Below, piece by piece: positions 7,782 through 17,900 of a DNA stretch of 64,000 bases. Under the pieces are notes generated by a model. That model was not told the DNA's origin. It worked only from the letters and a program-made list of their open reading frames with translations, and did not search any database. Location: NCBI GenBank assembly GCA_031549905.1, contig JAVBPC010000020.1, forward strand, positions 16,639 to 80,638, written 5' to 3'. This stretch comes from Avichristensenella sp031549905. Its GTDB lineage: Bacteria > Bacillota > Clostridia > Christensenellales > Aristaeellaceae. The stretch's first letter is position 1; each line of letters begins with the position of its first letter. A program made the translations under genes and the position numbers.

Positions 7782-9239
7782 CTATTTTTCCGTCAAAAAC
7801 GACAGCACATCCCGCGTTTGCGCAACCCGCGTCAGCCTTCCATCCCGCACAAAGCCCTCTTCGCGCCCTGTCAGCGTCTCGGCCATCGCCTGCCGCAGTT
7901 GTTCAATCCGCGCCTGGTGTTTGTCATCCGCGATGGCGTTGTGCAGCTCGTTCGGGTCGTTTTGCAGGTCGAAATACTGCTCCTGCCCCGTGATCGGGAA
8001 CCAAACGTACTTATCTTTCTCGGTCACGATATACTGGTTGGAACGCTCCCCAAACGCGTGCTCCCCGTGCAGCCACCGGCGGCGGGGGGCTTCTTCACCG
8101 CGCGCGTGCGGCAGCAGGCTTTGCCCATCCACCGTTTCCGGGATGGGCAGGCCCGCCGCGTCCAGCAGCGTGGGCAGGATATCGCGCAGCTCGCAAAGCG
8201 CATCCACGGTTTGGTTTGCGGGTAGATTCAGGAGATTGCCCGGGTCGTACAGCAGCATCGGCACCCCGGCGGAACCCTCGTACGGCAGCGCCTTGCGGAA
8301 AAGATGATGATCGCCCAGCAGATCACCGTGATCGGACGCGAACAGGAAGACCGTATCCCGCAGCACGCCGTATTCATTGAATGCCATCAGCATGCGGTTG
8401 ATCTGGTGGTCGATGTGCGTGATGTGCCCGTAATATGCCGCCTGCGCGCGCTTTTGCGCGGGGCCTGGCAGCACGCCTTCCTTTGTATCCAGATCAAAAC
8501 ACGCGCTGTCCGGGTACACATCCGCCCAGTCGCCTACGGGCGGATTGGGTAGTGCATCCGGGCGGCTGTTATACATATCGAAATAGAAGGGCGGCGGGTC
8601 CAGCGGCGAATGCGGCCTGACAAACGACGCCGTCAGGAAAAACGGCCTGTCCGGGTCGCGCCTGCGCAGGAAGTCTATCGCTTCAGACGCGCACCAGTTG
8701 GTCGGGTGCAGCGCCTCGGGCAGCGCCCACGGCCTTGCCACCCAGGAGTTGCACTCCAACCCCAGCGCAGTCAGGTCCGCATCGACGCCCTTCTGCTGCT
8801 TTAGCCAGTGCAGGTAATCATCCGTGTGATCAAACCCGCGCCGGGCTTCTTTTTTTAGGTCGCGCGCAAAGTGCAGGTACCCATCGTGCAGCATCACATG
8901 ATGAAAGCCGCACAGGTTCCTTTCGGGGTAAACGTGCATCTTGCCCACACACTGGGTTTGGTACCCGGCCCTAGCAAACTCGCCCGGCAGCGTGACATCA
9001 TACCGCCATGGCACGCCGTCCCTGTAGCCCACGCGCCCGTGCCGCCCCTGCGACAGCCCGGTCAGGATGGCGGCGCGCGCTGCAATGCAGGATGGCACCG
9101 CCGAATATGCACGCGTGAACAGCGCGCCGTGCCTGCGCATCGTATCCAGCGTGGGCGTTTCCACCACCGGGTGGCCCATCGCGCCCATGCAGTCGCGGCG
9201 CATTTGGTCTACCAGCAGAAGGACGATGTTGGGGCGCAT
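7782..9239 (-). CDS. sulfatase (formylglycine-dependent type)
   Basis: A 485-residue alkaline phosphatase-superfamily sulfatase. It has the N-terminal metal site 'NIVLLLVDQMRRD', the catalytic cysteine C51 in C-I-A-A-R (the C-x-A-x-R variant that is oxidised to formylglycine by an anaerobic maturase) followed by 'ILTGLSQGRHG', and the 'SDHGDLLGDHHLF' metal site. There is no signal peptide, so it acts in the cytosol. The sulfated substrate is unknown; carbohydrate sulfates are common for such enzymes in gut anaerobes. AAGGAGGG precedes the ATG. No maturase gene is in the window. Transcribed alone from a consensus-like promoter. Confidence 0.93.
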   Translation of the reverse strand: MRPNIVLLLVDQMRRDCMGAMGHPVVETPTLDTMRRHGALFTRAYSAVPSCIAARAAILTGLSQGRHGRVGYRDGVPWRYDVTLPGEFARAGYQTQCVGKMHVYPERNLCGFHHVMLHDGYLHFARDLKKEARRGFDHTDDYLHWLKQQKGVDADLTALGLECNSWVARPWALPEALHPTNWCASEAIDFLRRRDPDRPFFLTASFVRPHSPLDPPPFYFDMYNSRPDALPNPPVGDWADVYPDSACFDLDTKEGVLPGPAQKRAQAAYYGHITHIDHQINRMLMAFNEYGVLRDTVFLFASDHGDLLGDHHLFRKALPYEGSAGVPMLLYDPGNLLNLPANQTVDALCELRDILPTLLDAAGLPIPETVDGQSLLPHARGEEAPRRRWLHGEHAFGERSNQYIVTEKDKYVWFPITGQEQYFDLQNDPNELHNAIADDKHQARIEQLRQAMAETLTGREEGFVRDGRLTRVAQTRDVLSFLTEK

Positions 9240-9277
9240 GCGGGATGCCCTCCTTTTCCGGATGCTTTGCCAGGTTC

Positions 9278-9306
9278 AGTATACCACGCGCAATGCACAG
9301 CGGCAA
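9278..9306 (-). promoter_or_regulatory. sigma-A promoter of the sulfatase gene
   Basis: Minus strand: TTGCCG at 9306-9301, 17-base spacer, TATACT at 9283-9278 with an extended TGG. The -35 box abuts the terminator of the preceding operon. Confidence 0.7.
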
Positions 9307-9307
9307 T

Positions 9308-9335
9308 AAAAGAAGCCGCCGCATTCCGCGACGGC
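9308..9335 (-). terminator. terminator after the TfoX-C gene
   Basis: Minus strand: 8-bp stem (9335-9328 with 9322-9315, one G-T pair, five-base loop) followed by TTCTTTT. Confidence 0.8.
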
Positions 9336-9354
9336 CCCCAGACCTATTTCGGTT

Positions 9355-9609
9355 TCACTTCAGCGAATCAAAAAACGCCTTCAGCTCCGCCTTTTTCCCG
9401 GCGGGCAACTGGTGCCAGCGAATGCCCTCTATCGCGCCCTCAAGCCCGGAAAGCATGCTCAGGCACGCGCCGGGGTCATTTACGCGCAGCCGAAGAAACG
9501 CTTCCTTGCTGCCAACCTCCGTAAGCTGCTCGGGCGTTTCGATGCCCACCTCACTCAGCCTTTCTTCAACCACCTTGCCGATGTTCGGCATGGAAGACAG
9601 CTTGCCCAT
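9355..9609 (-). CDS. TfoX C-terminal domain protein
   Basis: An 84-residue protein consisting only of the helix-hairpin-helix-like TfoX C-terminal domain ('LSSMPNIGKVVEERLSEVG', 'LTEVGSKEAFLRLR'). In proteobacterial TfoX/Sxy this domain follows an N-terminal domain and acts in competence control; stand-alone copies in Clostridia have no known role. The ATG at 9609 is chosen because AGGGGG lies eight bases before it; an in-frame TTG at 9627 has no such site. It lies 18 bases after the stop of the LivK-like gene and is probably co-transcribed with it. Confidence 0.85.
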   Translation of the reverse strand: MGKLSSMPNIGKVVEERLSEVGIETPEQLTEVGSKEAFLRLRVNDPGACLSMLSGLEGAIEGIRWHQLPAGKKAELKAFFDSLK

Positions 9610-9627
9610 GATCAGCGCCCCCTTCAA

Positions 9628-10749
9628 CTATTCCAGAATAACGGTATCGACGTACTTGAACTGCCCATCCTCTACCGTTTTGATGATCGCCATGTTTTTG
9701 ATCGCATCGCCGTTTTCATCAAAGCGGATGGCGCCGGTAACGCCCGTGAACGACAGCGCCGCCAGCGCGTCCCTAAGGGCGGGGCCGTCGGTTGTGCCGG
9801 CGGCCTCAATTGCCGCGACGGCCGCCATGTACGCGTCATAGCCCAGCGCCGTCACCGCGCCCTTGGGCTTTCCGCCGTACATTTCCGCGTACTTGGCAAG
9901 GAACGCTTTGGATTCTGGGGTGGGGTCGGCGTCCGAGTCAAAGAAGGTGGTGAACCGGCAGGCCTCCACCGCTTCGCCGCCGACCGTGATGAGATCCTCC
10001 GTCTCCCAGGTATCCGCGCCCAGGAACAGGATATCCGTATACCCAAAGTCGCGCGCCTGCGCCATGATCAGGCCCGGCTCTGTATAGTCGGAAGGCAGGA
10101 AGATAACATCCGGGTTTGCGGCCATCACGGCGGCGATCTGTGCGGTGAACTCCGTATCGCCGGTGTTGAAGTATGCTTCCGCCACAATGTTTTCCGCGCC
10201 GAACGCGCTTAAAAAGAACGTGCGCAGGCCGATGGCGTATACGTTGGAAATGTCACAGATGATCGCGGCGGTCTTTGCGCTCAGGTGGTTCTTCGCATAG
10301 GCGGCCAGCATCGTGCCCTGAAAGTCATCCAGGTAGCACACGCGGAAATAGTACGGGTTGCCCGCCGTCACCTTGGGGTTGGTGCATGAGGTGCCGATGG
10401 CGGGGATCTCATTTTCCATGAAGACCTTGCCGCCTGCGATGGACAAAGACGAACCCCAGCTGCCCAGCACGATATCGATGTTTTCATCCGCCAGCCGCTG
10501 CGCCGCGTCTACCGCGATGTCATCGTCGGATTCGTTATCCATCAGCACCAGTTCGATGGGGCGGCCCAGCGCTTCCGGCTTCAGCGCGTGCGCCACCTCG
10601 ATGCCTTCGACCTCCATCAGGCCGCCGGTGGCCTTGGAGCCGGTCAGCGGTTCAAACACGCCGATGCGGATGGGCTGCGCCTCCTGAGCCAGCGACACGG
10701 CGGGCAGCGCCATTAGCAGCGCGAAAAGCAGCGCGATTGTCTTTTTCAT
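9628..10749 (-). CDS. branched-chain amino acid-type ABC substrate-binding protein (LivK/ANF fold)
   Basis: A 373-residue periplasmic-binding-fold type I protein. The signal peptide 'MKKTIALLFALLMALPAVSLA' has no lipobox, and the mature part starts 'IRIGVFEPLTGSKATGGLME', the LivK signature, with later 'VLGSWGSS' and 'NPDVIFLPSDYTEPGL' segments. The usual liv permease and ATPase genes are missing nearby, so this is an orphan binding protein. AAGGAGA is placed well for the ATG at 10749; the longer reading frame upstream runs through the promoter and is not used. Confidence 0.92.
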   Translation of the reverse strand: MKKTIALLFALLMALPAVSLAQEAQPIRIGVFEPLTGSKATGGLMEVEGIEVAHALKPEALGRPIELVLMDNESDDDIAVDAAQRLADENIDIVLGSWGSSLSIAGGKVFMENEIPAIGTSCTNPKVTAGNPYYFRVCYLDDFQGTMLAAYAKNHLSAKTAAIICDISNVYAIGLRTFFLSAFGAENIVAEAYFNTGDTEFTAQIAAVMAANPDVIFLPSDYTEPGLIMAQARDFGYTDILFLGADTWETEDLITVGGEAVEACRFTTFFDSDADPTPESKAFLAKYAEMYGGKPKGAVTALGYDAYMAAVAAIEAAGTTDGPALRDALAALSFTGVTGAIRFDENGDAIKNMAIIKTVEDGQFKYVDTVILE

Positions 10750-10791
10750 GGGGATCTCTCCTTGCCCAAACGGGGCTTTTTTGTTACCCTT

Positions 10792-10820
10792 ACTATAGCA
10801 GATGTAACGGTACGATGCAA
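10792..10820 (-). promoter_or_regulatory. sigma-A promoter of the livK-like gene
   Basis: Minus strand: TTGCAT at 10820-10815, 17 bases, TATAGT at 10797-10792. A small GCCC/GGGC hairpin lies between it and the ribosome binding site. Confidence 0.75.
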
Positions 10821-10921
10821 TTCTTTTGCGCTCACTATCGTTTGCCGCAGATCGCGGGTCTAACGGGTGCAATTGCATGGATCAATGAGGCTTCATCAAC
10901 TGGCCGAAAGGCGGATTCACT

Positions 10922-11392
10922 GTGGATAAACAGTCATTTGAACGGCGGGTAACAGCTTGCACGGAGCGGCTGCACAAGATTGCGCTGACGATGCTGACCG
11001 TGGAGGCGGACTGCGCGGATGCCGTGCAGGAAACCCTTGTGCGCGCGTGGATGCACCTGGATCGCATGAAACAGCCGGAATACTTCGAAACATGGCTGTG
11101 CCGCATCCTGATCAACGAGTGCAAGCGCATTCTCAAAAAGCGGGCGCGCCACGCAACGGCGGATTTACCCGAATCGCTTGCTGCCCAGGCCCCGCCCGAC
11201 CCCGCGCTGTGGCACGCGCTCCGTCAGGTGCCGGTAGCATACCGCCTGCCGCTGGCGCTGCACCATGTGGAAGGGTACAGCGTTGCGGAGTGCGCCCAAC
11301 TGCTGTCCCTGCCGCAAAGCACGGTCAAATGGCGAATCCATCAAGGGAAAAAGGCGCTGAAAACACTGCTTGGAGAGGGGGAAGAAGCATGA
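10922..11392 (+). CDS. ECF sigma factor (SigV/SigX-like)
   Basis: A minimal 156-residue ECF sigma factor: region 2 at about residues 10-75 ('CADAVQETLVRAWMHLDRM', 'YFETWLCRILINECKRIL') and region 4 at about 100-150 ('VAYRLPLALHHVEGYSVAECAQLL', 'STVKWRIHQGKKALK'). The GTG start at 10922 follows AAAGGCGG. The TGA overlaps the ATG of the membrane protein that follows, a typical sigma/anti-sigma coupling, so this pair should form an extracellular stress switch. I found no convincing ECF promoter upstream. Confidence 0.92.
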   Translation: MDKQSFERRVTACTERLHKIALTMLTVEADCADAVQETLVRAWMHLDRMKQPEYFETWLCRILINECKRILKKRARHATADLPESLAAQAPPDPALWHALRQVPVAYRLPLALHHVEGYSVAECAQLLSLPQSTVKWRIHQGKKALKTLLGEGEEA

Positions 11393-12591
11393 ACCGTTCC
11401 GATCATCTTGAAAACGCTTTCGCCCCCGCGCCGGAGCCGTTCAAGGCGCGCATGGCGTATACACTTGCGAATATGGAGGAATTGACAATGAAACGTAAGT
11501 CTCACCTTACAATCATCGCCGTGGCGGCGGTGCTTATATTGCTGGCCGGGGTGGCGCTGGCGGCAGCGGGCTTTGGCGTATTGGATTTTCTGGCTTATGA
11601 GGATAGGGACGGAAACAAGATCGTCAACGAAGACATCCGCCCGCTATTGCAGCGGATTGACAAGACGTCCGACGGGGAAGCCGCGAAGCTGACCATCCAC
11701 GACGCGGCCTGCGACGGCACCACGCTGTCGCTTGCGTGGACGCTGGAAAACCTATCCGATGAGGATGTGTACATTATCTGGCGGCCAATCGTGAACCAGG
11801 GTGAAACGGGGCTTGCCGGAGGAACTTCCACAAATTATGAGTTTTCCCTGGGAAAAGGCGAAGTGCGGGAAGGCGGTTTCTCGCTTAACATGGACCCAAC
11901 CATCACGGGGGACAGCGTGGCGGTTGACCTGAAGTTTAATATCCTTAAGGCGCGGGCGGAGGTAAGCCGGTACGACGGACTGCGGATAGAAGAAATGACG
12001 GAAGAAGAGCAGGCGGCATACCTGGAAAGCCAGGCGGATGACCTCGCAAACGGCAAGTTGGTGCTGGATTCCGACATGCCGCTGCTGCCAGAGGGTGAAT
12101 ATAGCTTTGATGAACTCATGGAGGACGCGCTTGTACGCCTTGGCCTGGTGGAACAGTTGGATGTATTCGATGTGCCGCTGGCGCTGGCCGTTACAAGCCG
12201 GGAAACCGACCTGCTGCCGCTTGCGCAGGCAACGGAAATAGACCTGGGCGATTACCGCATGGTGTTGGCCGAGGGCAAGGGTTCCACTACGGCGCTGTTT
12301 TATACGGTTGACTATGTGTTTGAAACGGAAGACGCCGCCCGCGCGTTTGCGAAGGCGCGTGCGGCGTTGGCCCTGTGGCCGATCACCGATGAGGAGATCC
12401 CCTGGTTCTCCGGCGCGGGCTGCACGGACTCAGAAATCACCGAAAACCCGGATGGCGCCTGGTCGGTGCGATATCACGCCAATATTACGGGCATATGGAA
12501 GATGCCGGAACAGGTGAAGATCACCGCGCACAATGTGATGACAAGCGAGGTATACCCGGGCGAGGAGTTTATACTGGACCTTACCAAATAG
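11389..12591 (+). CDS. anti-sigma factor-like membrane protein (DUF4179/RsiV type)
   Basis: A 400-residue protein starting at the ATG that overlaps the sigma stop. Residues 1-34 are cytoplasmic and could hold the sigma factor, one transmembrane helix lies at about 36-58, and the remaining 340 residues are extracellular. The arrangement and the start of the outer domain ('FLAYEDRDGNKIVNEDI') resemble DUF4179-type anti-sigma proteins of Clostridia. Such proteins keep the ECF factor inactive until a signal triggers proteolysis; here this is inferred from position and topology. A strong symmetric terminator follows. Confidence 0.8.
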   Translation: MNRSDHLENAFAPAPEPFKARMAYTLANMEELTMKRKSHLTIIAVAAVLILLAGVALAAAGFGVLDFLAYEDRDGNKIVNEDIRPLLQRIDKTSDGEAAKLTIHDAACDGTTLSLAWTLENLSDEDVYIIWRPIVNQGETGLAGGTSTNYEFSLGKGEVREGGFSLNMDPTITGDSVAVDLKFNILKARAEVSRYDGLRIEEMTEEEQAAYLESQADDLANGKLVLDSDMPLLPEGEYSFDELMEDALVRLGLVEQLDVFDVPLALAVTSRETDLLPLAQATEIDLGDYRMVLAEGKGSTTALFYTVDYVFETEDAARAFAKARAALALWPITDEEIPWFSGAGCTDSEITENPDGAWSVRYHANITGIWKMPEQVKITAHNVMTSEVYPGEEFILDLTK

Positions 12592-12606
12592 CAAAGCAAA
12601 CTGAAA

Positions 12607-12644
12607 AAAGGGCCGCCCGCGACGACCGTCACGGGCGGCCCTTT
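12607..12644. terminator. bidirectional terminator
   Basis: A perfect 13-bp stem, 12607-12619 with 12632-12644, that has A-rich and T-rich flanks, between convergent genes. Serves the anti-sigma gene and the D-aminoacylase gene. Confidence 0.85.
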
Positions 12645-12662
12645 ACCGCCACCGGGCAGGCA

Positions 12663-14246
12663 TTATTTCCCCCTGCGCAGCACCCTGCCCGCCTTCGCGC
12701 CCGTGTGCACGCCGTTTTCGGCGGTCAGCACGCCGCCCACATACACCTGCAAAATGCCCTCGCAGGCAACGGCGGGCTTTGCATACGTCGGCGTGTCATT
12801 GATCTCATCAAAGTTAAACAGCACCAGGTCGGCGCACATGCCTTCCTTGATCGCGCCCCGGTCGTGCAGGCCGATGCGCGCGGCGGGCATGCCGGTCATC
12901 TTGTGGATGGCGGTTTCCAGCGAGAACAGCTTCTGCCGCTTGCAGTATTCTGCGATGACCCTGGGGAACGTACCGTAATTGCGCGGGTGCAGGGCGCTGT
13001 CAGGATCAAGTGGGGCGGCGGCGCCGTCCGATCCGACCATGACAAACGGCTGCTTCATGATGTGCGCGATATCCTCTTCGCACATGGCGAAATTGATCTG
13101 CCCCACCGCGCCCGATTCCTCAATCAGCAGATCGATTGCCGTATCAAACGGGTCCTTGCCAAGGTGACTTGCGATCTCCAGGATGTTCTTGCCCTTGACC
13201 CACGCGTTTTTCTGGCTGCCCACCTGAGAGATGAACAGATCCGACCACTGCTTTTCGGCGTTTGCGAAAGTGGCGCGCATCTCCCTGATGATGCGCCCGC
13301 GCGTTTCCGGGTCTTCCAGACGGGACAGCATCTTATCCATGCCGCCCTCGTACGCCCAGTTCGGTATTTGGGATGTCAAAGTGGTTGCGGTGGCGCGGTA
13401 GGGGTACTGGTCGGCGGTGATATCAAGCCCCCGCTCGCGCGCCCTGGCAATAAGCGCCACGGTGGCGTGCGCCTTGTACTTCCAGTTTTTGCGGCCGGTG
13501 ACCTTGTGGTGCGCGATCTGCACGGGAATATCCGCCTTGACGGCAACATCGATCGTGTCCTCTACCGACTGGATGACCTTTTCACCCTCCCAGCGCATGT
13601 GGCTTTCGTAAAACCCGCCGTACTGCGCCACGACCTTGGCAAGCTCGATCAGCTCATCGTTCGCGGCAAAGCATCCTGGTGGGTAGATCAGGCCGCTTGA
13701 CATGCCGAACCCGCCCTGCTCCATGCTTTGCGCGGTAAGTGTGCGCATGTGCTCCAGCTCTTCGGCGGTCGGCGCGCGGTCATCAAAGCCCATCGCCGCC
13801 AGCCGGATGCTGCCGTGCCCGGCCATCTGCGCAAAGTTGACGGAGGTGCCGGCTTTCTCTATGTGATCAAGAAAACCGCCCATGTCGGTCCAGTCCATGT
13901 CGATCTTGTCTGAAAGGCCGGTGTACCGCTTCAAAAGGGTCACCCTGTCCGGATGCACGGGCATGGGCGATAGCCCGCAGTCCCCGCCCAGCTCGGTCGT
14001 CACGCCCTGCAAAATCCGGCTTTCATTCAGCGGATGCAGCAGGATGTCAAAATCGCTGTGGGAATGGATATCGATGAAACCGGGCGCGAGCACGTTGCGC
14101 TTCGCATCGACTGTTTTAATCGCCTCGCTGTCGCTGATCCTGCCGATTTTGGCGATTTTCCCATCCTTCACCGCCACATCGGCGATATACCACGGCGCGC
14201 AGGTGCCATCGACCACCTTCGCGTTCTTGATGAGCAGGTCAAACAT
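12663..14246 (-). CDS. D-aminoacylase / N-acyl-D-amino-acid deacylase family amidohydrolase
   Basis: A 527-residue cytosolic amidohydrolase of the D-aminoacylase subgroup, which removes acyl groups from N-acyl-D-amino acids. The metal-binding HxH is H61/H63 in 'GFIDIHSHSDFD', and C90 in 'LGGDCGLSP' fits the bridging cysteine of the family. 'QIAHHKVTG' and 'MVGSDG' supply further barrel ligands. The length is usual. AAGGAGGG precedes the ATG. Alone in its transcription unit, possibly salvaging D-amino acids from wall turnover or acting on N-acyl-D-Glu peptides; substrate unproven. Confidence 0.9.
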   Translation of the reverse strand: MFDLLIKNAKVVDGTCAPWYIADVAVKDGKIAKIGRISDSEAIKTVDAKRNVLAPGFIDIHSHSDFDILLHPLNESRILQGVTTELGGDCGLSPMPVHPDRVTLLKRYTGLSDKIDMDWTDMGGFLDHIEKAGTSVNFAQMAGHGSIRLAAMGFDDRAPTAEELEHMRTLTAQSMEQGGFGMSSGLIYPPGCFAANDELIELAKVVAQYGGFYESHMRWEGEKVIQSVEDTIDVAVKADIPVQIAHHKVTGRKNWKYKAHATVALIARARERGLDITADQYPYRATATTLTSQIPNWAYEGGMDKMLSRLEDPETRGRIIREMRATFANAEKQWSDLFISQVGSQKNAWVKGKNILEIASHLGKDPFDTAIDLLIEESGAVGQINFAMCEEDIAHIMKQPFVMVGSDGAAAPLDPDSALHPRNYGTFPRVIAEYCKRQKLFSLETAIHKMTGMPAARIGLHDRGAIKEGMCADLVLFNFDEINDTPTYAKPAVACEGILQVYVGGVLTAENGVHTGAKAGRVLRRGK

Positions 14247-14302
14247 AACGGCCCTCCTTGTTCTTAGAACCCGTATTTAGTTGCGTTCATTTTACCACAG
14301 GA

Positions 14303-14332
14303 TTGCGTGCGCCGCCATGATTATGGTACAAT
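14303..14332 (+). promoter_or_regulatory. promoter of the DUF4180 gene
   Basis: TTGCGT at 14303-14308, 18-base spacer, TACAAT at 14327-14332. Confidence 0.6.
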
Positions 14333-14363
14333 CGCGAAACTATCATCAATTGGGGGTTTTTCT

Positions 14364-14726
14364 ATGGATTTCCGGGTGGAGACAGCAAACGGGCACGCGA
14401 TCGTGGTGCTGCCGGGGGACAGCGTGCAGCTGACAGACGAGCAGTCGGCGCTGGACCTGATCGGGTCGGTGAACTACCTATACCAGTCAAACCGCATTGT
14501 CGCGCCAAAAGAAGCAATAGCCGACAGCTTCTTTGAGCTGCGCACGGGCGTCGCGGGGGCCATCCTGCAAAAGTTCATCAACTATGACGCGAAGCTTGCC
14601 ATTGTGGGCGACTTTTCGAATGTTGCCAGCCGGGCGCTGCGCGATTTCATCTATGAGTGCAACAACGGGCGCGACATCTTCTTTGTGGCGACCGAAGAAG
14701 AGGCGCTTAAAAAGCTTTCGCGGTAA
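14364..14726 (+). CDS. DUF4180 family protein
   Basis: A 120-residue cytosolic protein of the DUF4180 family ('SALDLIGSVNYLYQSNRIVA', 'FFELRTGVAGAILQKFINY', 'LAIVGDFS', 'SRALRDFIYECNNG'). Function is unknown; the fold resembles SpoIIAA/STAS-type small alpha/beta proteins only by general pattern, which I would not press. GGGGG lies seven bases before the ATG at 14364; upstream in-frame ATGs lie in or before the promoter. It is monocistronic. Confidence 0.9.
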   Translation: MDFRVETANGHAIVVLPGDSVQLTDEQSALDLIGSVNYLYQSNRIVAPKEAIADSFFELRTGVAGAILQKFINYDAKLAIVGDFSNVASRALRDFIYECNNGRDIFFVATEEEALKKLSR

Positions 14727-14847
14727 GCGTTTGGGACAAGGAATGCGGCAGGTTTTCTGCGAATATATGATATGCACAAGGATCAGGCTTCCCTGCATGG
14801 ATTGCCGTTTCCAGGGAAACATAGCTTTTGTAGCTGTATATCCCCGA

Positions 14848-14864
14848 AAAAAGCGCGGCTTTTT
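14848..14864 (+). terminator. putative terminator after DUF4180 gene
   Basis: AAAAAGC, GCG loop, GCTTTTT: a 7-bp hairpin whose 3' arm is the T run. It lies 120 bases after the stop; the intervening stretch shows no gene. Confidence 0.55.
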
Positions 14865-14917
14865 ACAAAAAAAGTAAAAAATCGTGACGGGGAATGGCCT
14901 GGAAACGCGATCTTTGC

Positions 14918-14946
14918 TTGCTTTCAGTAGCTGTGTGTTGTATAAT
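14918..14946 (+). promoter_or_regulatory. sigma-A promoter of the repeat protein gene
   Basis: TTGCTT at 14918-14923, 17-base spacer, TATAAT at 14941-14946. Confidence 0.8.
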
Positions 14947-14992
14947 CATATGACTGAAAATGGGATTTTCGTCGGATGAGGAGGGGCTTCTG

Positions 14993-17900
14993 GTGAATAA
15001 TGCCCACAAAAAGATAACCCTATCGCGGCTGGCGCTGCTCGCGCTGTTGCTGCTTTTGTACACCGTGCCTATCGGTGCGCTGGCCGACGGCTTACTGCCG
15101 ATGATGCCCGCGCCGCCTGATGTGCCGGTGTATTGGCAGCTTGCAAGCGTTGAGCGGGAACCTGCGGCGAATCCGGCGGGCGGATACCAGGTGCTGTATA
15201 ATATTACGGGCGATTGGCCCGATCTGTCGGATAGGCTGATGGCGGAATCCCTGCAGGACGCGGAGGAAGCCGTACAGCCCAGCCTTCAGTACACCCTGGA
15301 TAAGGACGGCACGAAGCTGTCGCACACCTATACCTGGACGAAGATGCCCATCTACATGGAGCCCGGTACCAGCTACCCCATCGACATTGCCGGCACGGAA
15401 AACGCCGGCACCGCTACGCTCAGCTCCATCCTCAGCGTTCATTTGCAGCACGACCGCATCGCGCGCATCAGCGCGGGCGGCTATTCCGATAACCTGACGG
15501 CCGCCACCATCACGCTGGACCCGTCGAAAACACAGCTGTACGCGGACGGCAGCCTTGTTATCTCCTTCAACCTGCGCGATGTCAACGACATGTTCACCGC
15601 GAAGGTCACCTACACCTATGAAATGATCGGCGGCGACCGTCCGTATCCGACGCCCGTGCCAGGTTTTGTGGCCGCGCCCATCGGGGATGCCGCGGTGCCT
15701 TCGTTCTATGATCTGGTGCCCGGCAGGGATGACCTGTGGGTCATCACCACCGCGCCGGACCAGTACCGCGCTTTCGGCTTCATGACGGGCGTGGGCCCGA
15801 TGTTCTTCCCGTCGGATGCGCAGGGCAATGTCCGCATGGATGAACCTGCCGCCGTAGCGGAGCTTGACTACCAGAACTTTGTTGAGGGCTTTGTGCCCGT
15901 GGAGCCCAAAGAACTGCCCGCGCTGTACAGTGCGGTTGCCCCCGGCGTGTACGGCTTTACCGACCGCGAAGGCAACACCGTGACCCGCGCGTATGGCCGC
16001 GTGGACGGCGGCGCGGCGGCGTTCTATCCCGCTGACGCGACAGGCATTGTCGCCGATGGTGCGCAGCAGACCGACGCTGACGCGGACTTTGCCGCCCTTG
16101 TTGAAGGCTTTGGCAAGGCCGTGCCGGATGCGGTTCCATCCTATTATATTCAAAATGGTGACGTGTTTGCCGTGACCGATCTGCATGATAATCAGATCCA
16201 TTACCGCGTGTACGGCCGCCTGAACGGCGCGGAGCCCGCCTTCTACCCGGCGGATGCCGAGGGCAACCTGCTGGAGAATGCTGCCGCGACCACGCCGGAT
16301 GCCGACTTTGACGCTTTCCTGAAGGGCTTCTTCCCCGTGATTCCGGCGGAAGTGCCCGCGCATTACACGCAGATTGGTGATGCCGCGTTCACGATTGATG
16401 ACCGCGATGACAGCACGCTGGGCCGCGTGTACGGCCGCCTGGACGGCGCGGAGCCCGCCTACTACGCCGCCGACCCCGCCACCGGCGCGGTGCTGGATGC
16501 GAAGCCCATCGATCCCGCCGCGGATTACGAAAAGTATATCGCCGGATTTGAGCCCACCGAAGGCGCCGATGCCCCGCTCTATTATCAGGAATCGGGCGTG
16601 CCCAGCGTGTGGATGTTCACCGATACCGACGGCAACACGCAGTACCGCATCGTCGGCAGCCTGAACCGCGGGGAGGAAGCGTTCTACCCCTGCGACGCCG
16701 AGGGCAATGTCGCGCGCGACGCGCTGCCGGTGCTGCCGGAATCCGACCTGCTGATCATGCCCCCGCCGAGCCTCGTGCCCCGCACGCCGGATGCCGCGCC
16801 TTCCTACTATCAGAAGGTGGAGGGCAAGGAAGGGCTTTACACACTGCTGGACCGCGAAGGGAAGCCGCTGTACCGCGTCTATGGCGCGTACGGGCGCGGC
16901 GCGCCGCAGTTCTACCCGGCTGATGCCGACGGCAATGCCGTGCAGGATGCCCCGGCGGTTGATCCCGCGCAGGATTTCACCGACTATGTGCAGGGTTTTG
17001 ACGCGACCCCCGCGCAGGATGCGCCCGCCATCTACCAGGTTGTGCCGGAAGCAGAGGGCCTCTACAGCTTTGAAACGCGCGAAGGCGAGCCGGTGTACCG
17101 TGTGTACGGCGCATGGGATCGCGGCGAAGCGGGATTCTACCCTGCCGATGAAACCGGCGCCGTGACGGAGGGCGCGCAGCCCGCCGACCCGAACCGGGAT
17201 TTTGCCGAACATTTCGCGGGCTTTGACCTGCTTGCGCCTGAAAATGTGCCCCCGTATTACGCGCCGGTTGACCCGGACAAGCAGCTGTACGCGCTGACCG
17301 ACCCGCAGAGCGGGGAGATCATCTACCGCGTGTACGGTGCGCAGGATCGCGGCGAGCCCGCGTTTTACCCCGCCGATGAGAGCGGAAACATCATAGAGGG
17401 CGCGCAGCCGGTCGATCCTAAGCAGGATTTTGAGGAGCGCATTGCCGGGTTCAGCCCCGTGCTTCCGGACGCGGTACCCACGCATTACACGATCGTTGAC
17501 CCGGAAAAGTCGCTGTACGCGTTCGAAAACAAGGAAGGCGAGAAGATTTACCGCGTGTTCGGCACGCTGAACCACGGTGAAACCGGGTTCTTCCCGGCCG
17601 ATGAAAACGGCAACGCGGTGGACGGGCCCGTGGTTGATCCCCAGGATGATGTGGCGCTGCTGCCCACGCCGTACAGCGTGCGGGTATCGACGCTTACGCC
17701 CGAAACGGGCGGCCCCGATCAGCTGGGCAGAAGCTATACCCAGATGCCCTACGCCGAAGACCCCGCGCCGACCGGCTATTCCGCTTCCCTTGGCCAGACC
17801 GGTGCGCCGAGCGATGATCCCGCCCAGATAGGCCGCGCGATGGGGCCTTATGCGGAGCCGACGCCCTACGGCGCAAGCGTGGTGCAGGCGCAGGCAACGG

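Noticed and set aside
10868..10877. TGCAATTGCA palindrome upstream of the second sigma gene as an operator
   Set aside because: A 10-base palindrome alone is too short and has no second site; no family consensus fits.
14727..14917. A small gene in the gap after DUF4180
   Set aside because: Short frames lack ribosome binding sites; the stretch holds only a probable terminator.
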